A stretch of DNA of 16,432 nucleotides from Candidatus Moranbacteria bacterium GW2011_GWE1_49_15 (GTDB taxonomy: Bacteria; Patescibacteriota; Minisyncoccia; Moranbacterales; GWC2-37-73). This document shows positions 14,931-16,432 of the stretch, piece after piece. The stretch's first letter is position 1; the number at the start of each line of letters is the position of its first letter. A program made the position numbers and the translations under genes. The stretch lies in NCBI GenBank assembly GCA_001003855.1, contig LCPX01000014.1, positions 2,069-18,500 on the forward strand. Reading direction: 5' to 3'. Below the pieces are notes generated by a model. It was not told where the DNA came from, did no database searches, and saw only the letters and a list, made by a program, of their open reading frames with translations.

Positions 14931-14984
14931 ATGACTTATCTTCAATTTTGGCGCTACGGAAACGCGCTTCCATATAAAAAATAA
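14931..14984 (+). CDS. Possible 17-codon upstream ORF (leader peptide)
   Basis: ATG 14931 opens 17 codons encoding MTYLQFWRYGNALPYKK and ends in TAA, 9 nt before the next gene. It starts about 9 nt after the predicted transcription start and has no Shine-Dalgarno. The aromatic-rich peptide is unfamiliar. It may be a leader peptide or chance. Confidence 0.22.
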   Translation: MTYLQFWRYGNALPYKK

Positions 14985-14993
14985 AATAAGAAA

Positions 14994-16432
14994 ATGGAAC
15001 AATCAACCAATAATGCTGGCCAGCAGAACGAAAAAAGAGGGAAAGGCAGAGGAAAGGAAAAGGGGCCGGCAACTGGAAACGAGCAAGCGGCTGAACCGGC
15101 CAAGGAGAAAGATCCGATCCAGGAAAGGTTCGAATCCGCCCAAAAAGCTTTGATGGCGCATGAGATCAAGGAGTCTTCAACCAAGGTTTTCATGGATATG
15201 TGCGCGGAGAGAAAGGGGGCTAACGGCAAGATGTCGCCGGAGGACCAGCAAATGTTCGACAGGGCCAAAAAGGATCTTGAAGAAATGTCAAAAGCGAAGT
15301 TCACCCTTCAGGTGGTTTTCGATAATGCGGAAATGAGGAAGGAATTGGCTGAATTGAAAAAGCTTATCAAAGAGGGAATATTGACAAAAGAGGAAGGGGC
15401 GAAAGTGGAAGAAGCTTTGACGGCGGATAAGCCGGCGGAAAAAAGCAAGGAAGAGCTGGAAAAAGAAGCTAAGGCGGAAATAGCATCCTTGGAAAAAATG
15501 AAAACGGACGACAAGGCCAAAAAGGAATTTATGAAAAAATACGGTTTCAGCGAGAGGGAGTTCGATGAACATGTGGATGCCAAGATTTGGAAATTGAAGA
15601 ACCCTACTGAAAAAAAGAGCGAGGACGGTAACCAAGGAGGGGAAAAGGGAAAATCCGAAGGAGCAGCCTCGTCCGTAGAGAAGAAAGGCGAAGCGGGAGC
15701 GGAGTCGCCTGCAAAACCCGAGGAGGAAAAAAGATATCTCCCCAAGGAAGCGGAGGGAGTTTTCAAGGAAGCTTACGAAAAGCAACAAAAGAAGGAAAAG
15801 GGCCGCAGCAATTGGAAGTTCGTTTGGGAAAGACTGAAGGGTTTTGCCACTTTGGGATTTTGGGAATTCCATCAGGCTGAAAAATTCCGCACCAAAACCA
15901 AGGACAGCGCTGAGGATATAATGGGGGATGCCAGAGGGATCAAACAGGTCGAAAGGTTGGATTTGGAGGCGGCGCTGGAGGAAGCCGGCGTGATCAGGGA
16001 GATGGCCGAGGAAGATAAGAAGATCACCAAAGACGGAGGGATGCACAAAAATGCCATCAAGAAATATTCAGAAGGTATAACCGCTCAAAAAAAGGAGGAA
16101 AACGGAAAGCTTATCAATACGATCATAGAGCAGTCGACCAGGAATTTGGAATTCAGTTTGAAAAAATATAAGGATCAGTTCGGTGATTCCGCCGTAACGA
16201 CCGATAAGTTGGACGCTTTCAGGTCAAGACTTAGGAAGGAATTGGACGCCCTTCAGAGAGGATTTATCAATGAAGGAGAGCTCCAGGGCAAAGGAGGGCT
16301 GGCTATGAGAGGTCCGTCGAAAGTCCGCGAGGCTATCTTGGCGAAACCCGACGCTTTCAAAAAAACCATCAGGGAGAGTTTGGATTCGAAATATTGGAAA
16401 AGGTATGTGTACGGAGGTGTTGAGATGTTCAT
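14994..16432 (+). CDS. K/E-rich helical protein of unknown family, 3' truncated by window end
   Basis: An open frame from ATG 14994 runs 479 codons to the window edge without a stop. I do not recognise the family. Residues 1-45 are low-complexity and polar. Residues 46-205 are charged and mostly helical or coiled-coil in appearance, and include LKKLIKEGILTKEEGAKVEE (121-140), which resembles a SHOCT-type helical pair. A Gly/Ser/Glu/Lys linker covers about 206-248. Then comes a more ordered, aromatic-rich block at 272-303 (WKFVWERLKGFATLGFWEFH and on), followed by long charged helices to 479. The only cysteine is C70, and no signal peptide or clear membrane helix is seen so far, though the last visible residues (YVYGGVEMF) turn less charged. 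Codon use (AGG Arg, GGA Gly) matches its neighbours. Its promoter diverges from rpsF. A structural or scaffold role is only a guess. Confidence 0.88.
   Translation, partial: MEQSTNNAGQQNEKRGKGRGKEKGPATGNEQAAEPAKEKDPIQERFESAQKALMAHEIKESSTKVFMDMCAERKGANGKMSPEDQQMFDRAKKDLEEMSKAKFTLQVVFDNAEMRKELAELKKLIKEGILTKEEGAKVEEALTADKPAEKSKEELEKEAKAEIASLEKMKTDDKAKKEFMKKYGFSEREFDEHVDAKIWKLKNPTEKKSEDGNQGGEKGKSEGAASSVEKKGEAGAESPAKPEEEKRYLPKEAEGVFKEAYEKQQKKEKGRSNWKFVWERLKGFATLGFWEFHQAEKFRTKTKDSAEDIMGDARGIKQVERLDLEAALEEAGVIREMAEEDKKITKDGGMHKNAIKKYSEGITAQKKEENGKLINTIIEQSTRNLEFSLKKYKDQFGDSAVTTDKLDAFRSRLRKELDALQRGFINEGELQGKGGLAMRGPSKVREAILAKPDAFKKTIRESLDSKYWKRYVYGGVEMF

Larger units (their letters stand above)
14657..14993. 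other. Divergent intergenic region, rpsF and K/E-rich gene
   Basis: This 337-nt stretch holds no full-length gene. Reading from rpsF outward it contains an alternative hairpin (14699-14723), a terminator-like hairpin (14715-14753), a second hairpin (14760-14797), a minus promoter (14823-14851), a plus promoter (14887-14915), a short palindrome (14926-14938) and a 17-codon upstream ORF (14931-14984). No tRNA cloverleaf is apparent. Confidence 0.8.

Noticed and set aside
15288..16046. Minus-strand ORF of 252 codons opposite the K/E-rich gene
   Set aside because: Its Phe/Leu/Ser richness is what one gets by reading Lys/Glu codons backwards. The plus frame is open for 479 codons, has a promoter, and matches neighbour codon use.
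1..16432. TGA recoded as glycine, as in Gracilibacteria and Absconditabacteria
   Set aside because: No in-frame TGA occurs in any conserved gene, and Gly is written with GGN, mostly GGA.

Overview
The window is a compact bacterial chromosome segment of core informational and cell-division genes. I see no transposase, CRISPR array, tRNA or rRNA. Several traits together suggest a Candidate Phyla Radiation (Patescibacteria) genome, possibly Parcubacteria-like: short beta and beta-prime subunits without large lineage-specific inserts, an S6-SSB-S18-EF-P gene string with a charged tail on S6, A-rich leaders with few Shine-Dalgarno sites, and a large K/E-rich protein of unknown family. This assignment is inference. 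No conserved gene carries an in-frame TGA, so the standard bacterial code applies.

Layout. rpoB (76-3513) and rpoC (3565-7152) form a plus-strand pair closed by a strong intrinsic terminator (7199-7234). Next comes a plus-strand run: a LexA-like self-cleaving repressor (7399-8061), a possible 31-codon small ORF (8094-8189), ftsK (8194-10497), a rodZ-like membrane HTH gene (10510-11505) and recA (11577-12587). A bidirectional terminator (12613-12639) separates recA from a convergent minus-strand cluster read rpsF, ssb, rpsR, efp (14656 down to 12708). A divergent promoter region (14657-14993) then leads to a plus-strand K/E-rich gene (14994 to the window end). That gene has no stop inside the window.

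How the genes fit together. rpoB and rpoC give the catalytic core of RNA polymerase. LexA, RecA and SSB are parts of a DNA-damage response. FtsK (chromosome segregation and division) and RodZ (cell shape) lie between lexA and recA. rpsF, rpsR and efp serve translation. The clearest regulatory signal is a pair of adjoining palindromes, TGATA-N3-TATCA, lying over the predicted lexA promoter; this is probably the repressor's own operator and it matches none of the SOS boxes I know. Other signals are an extended -10 (TGnTAnnnT) at five predicted promoters, a terminator-like attenuator in the rpsF leader, a ftsK start placed where its transcript should begin, and ten of ten complete genes ending in TAA or TAG, never TGA. 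The best candidate for an undescribed component is the truncated protein at 14994 onward.
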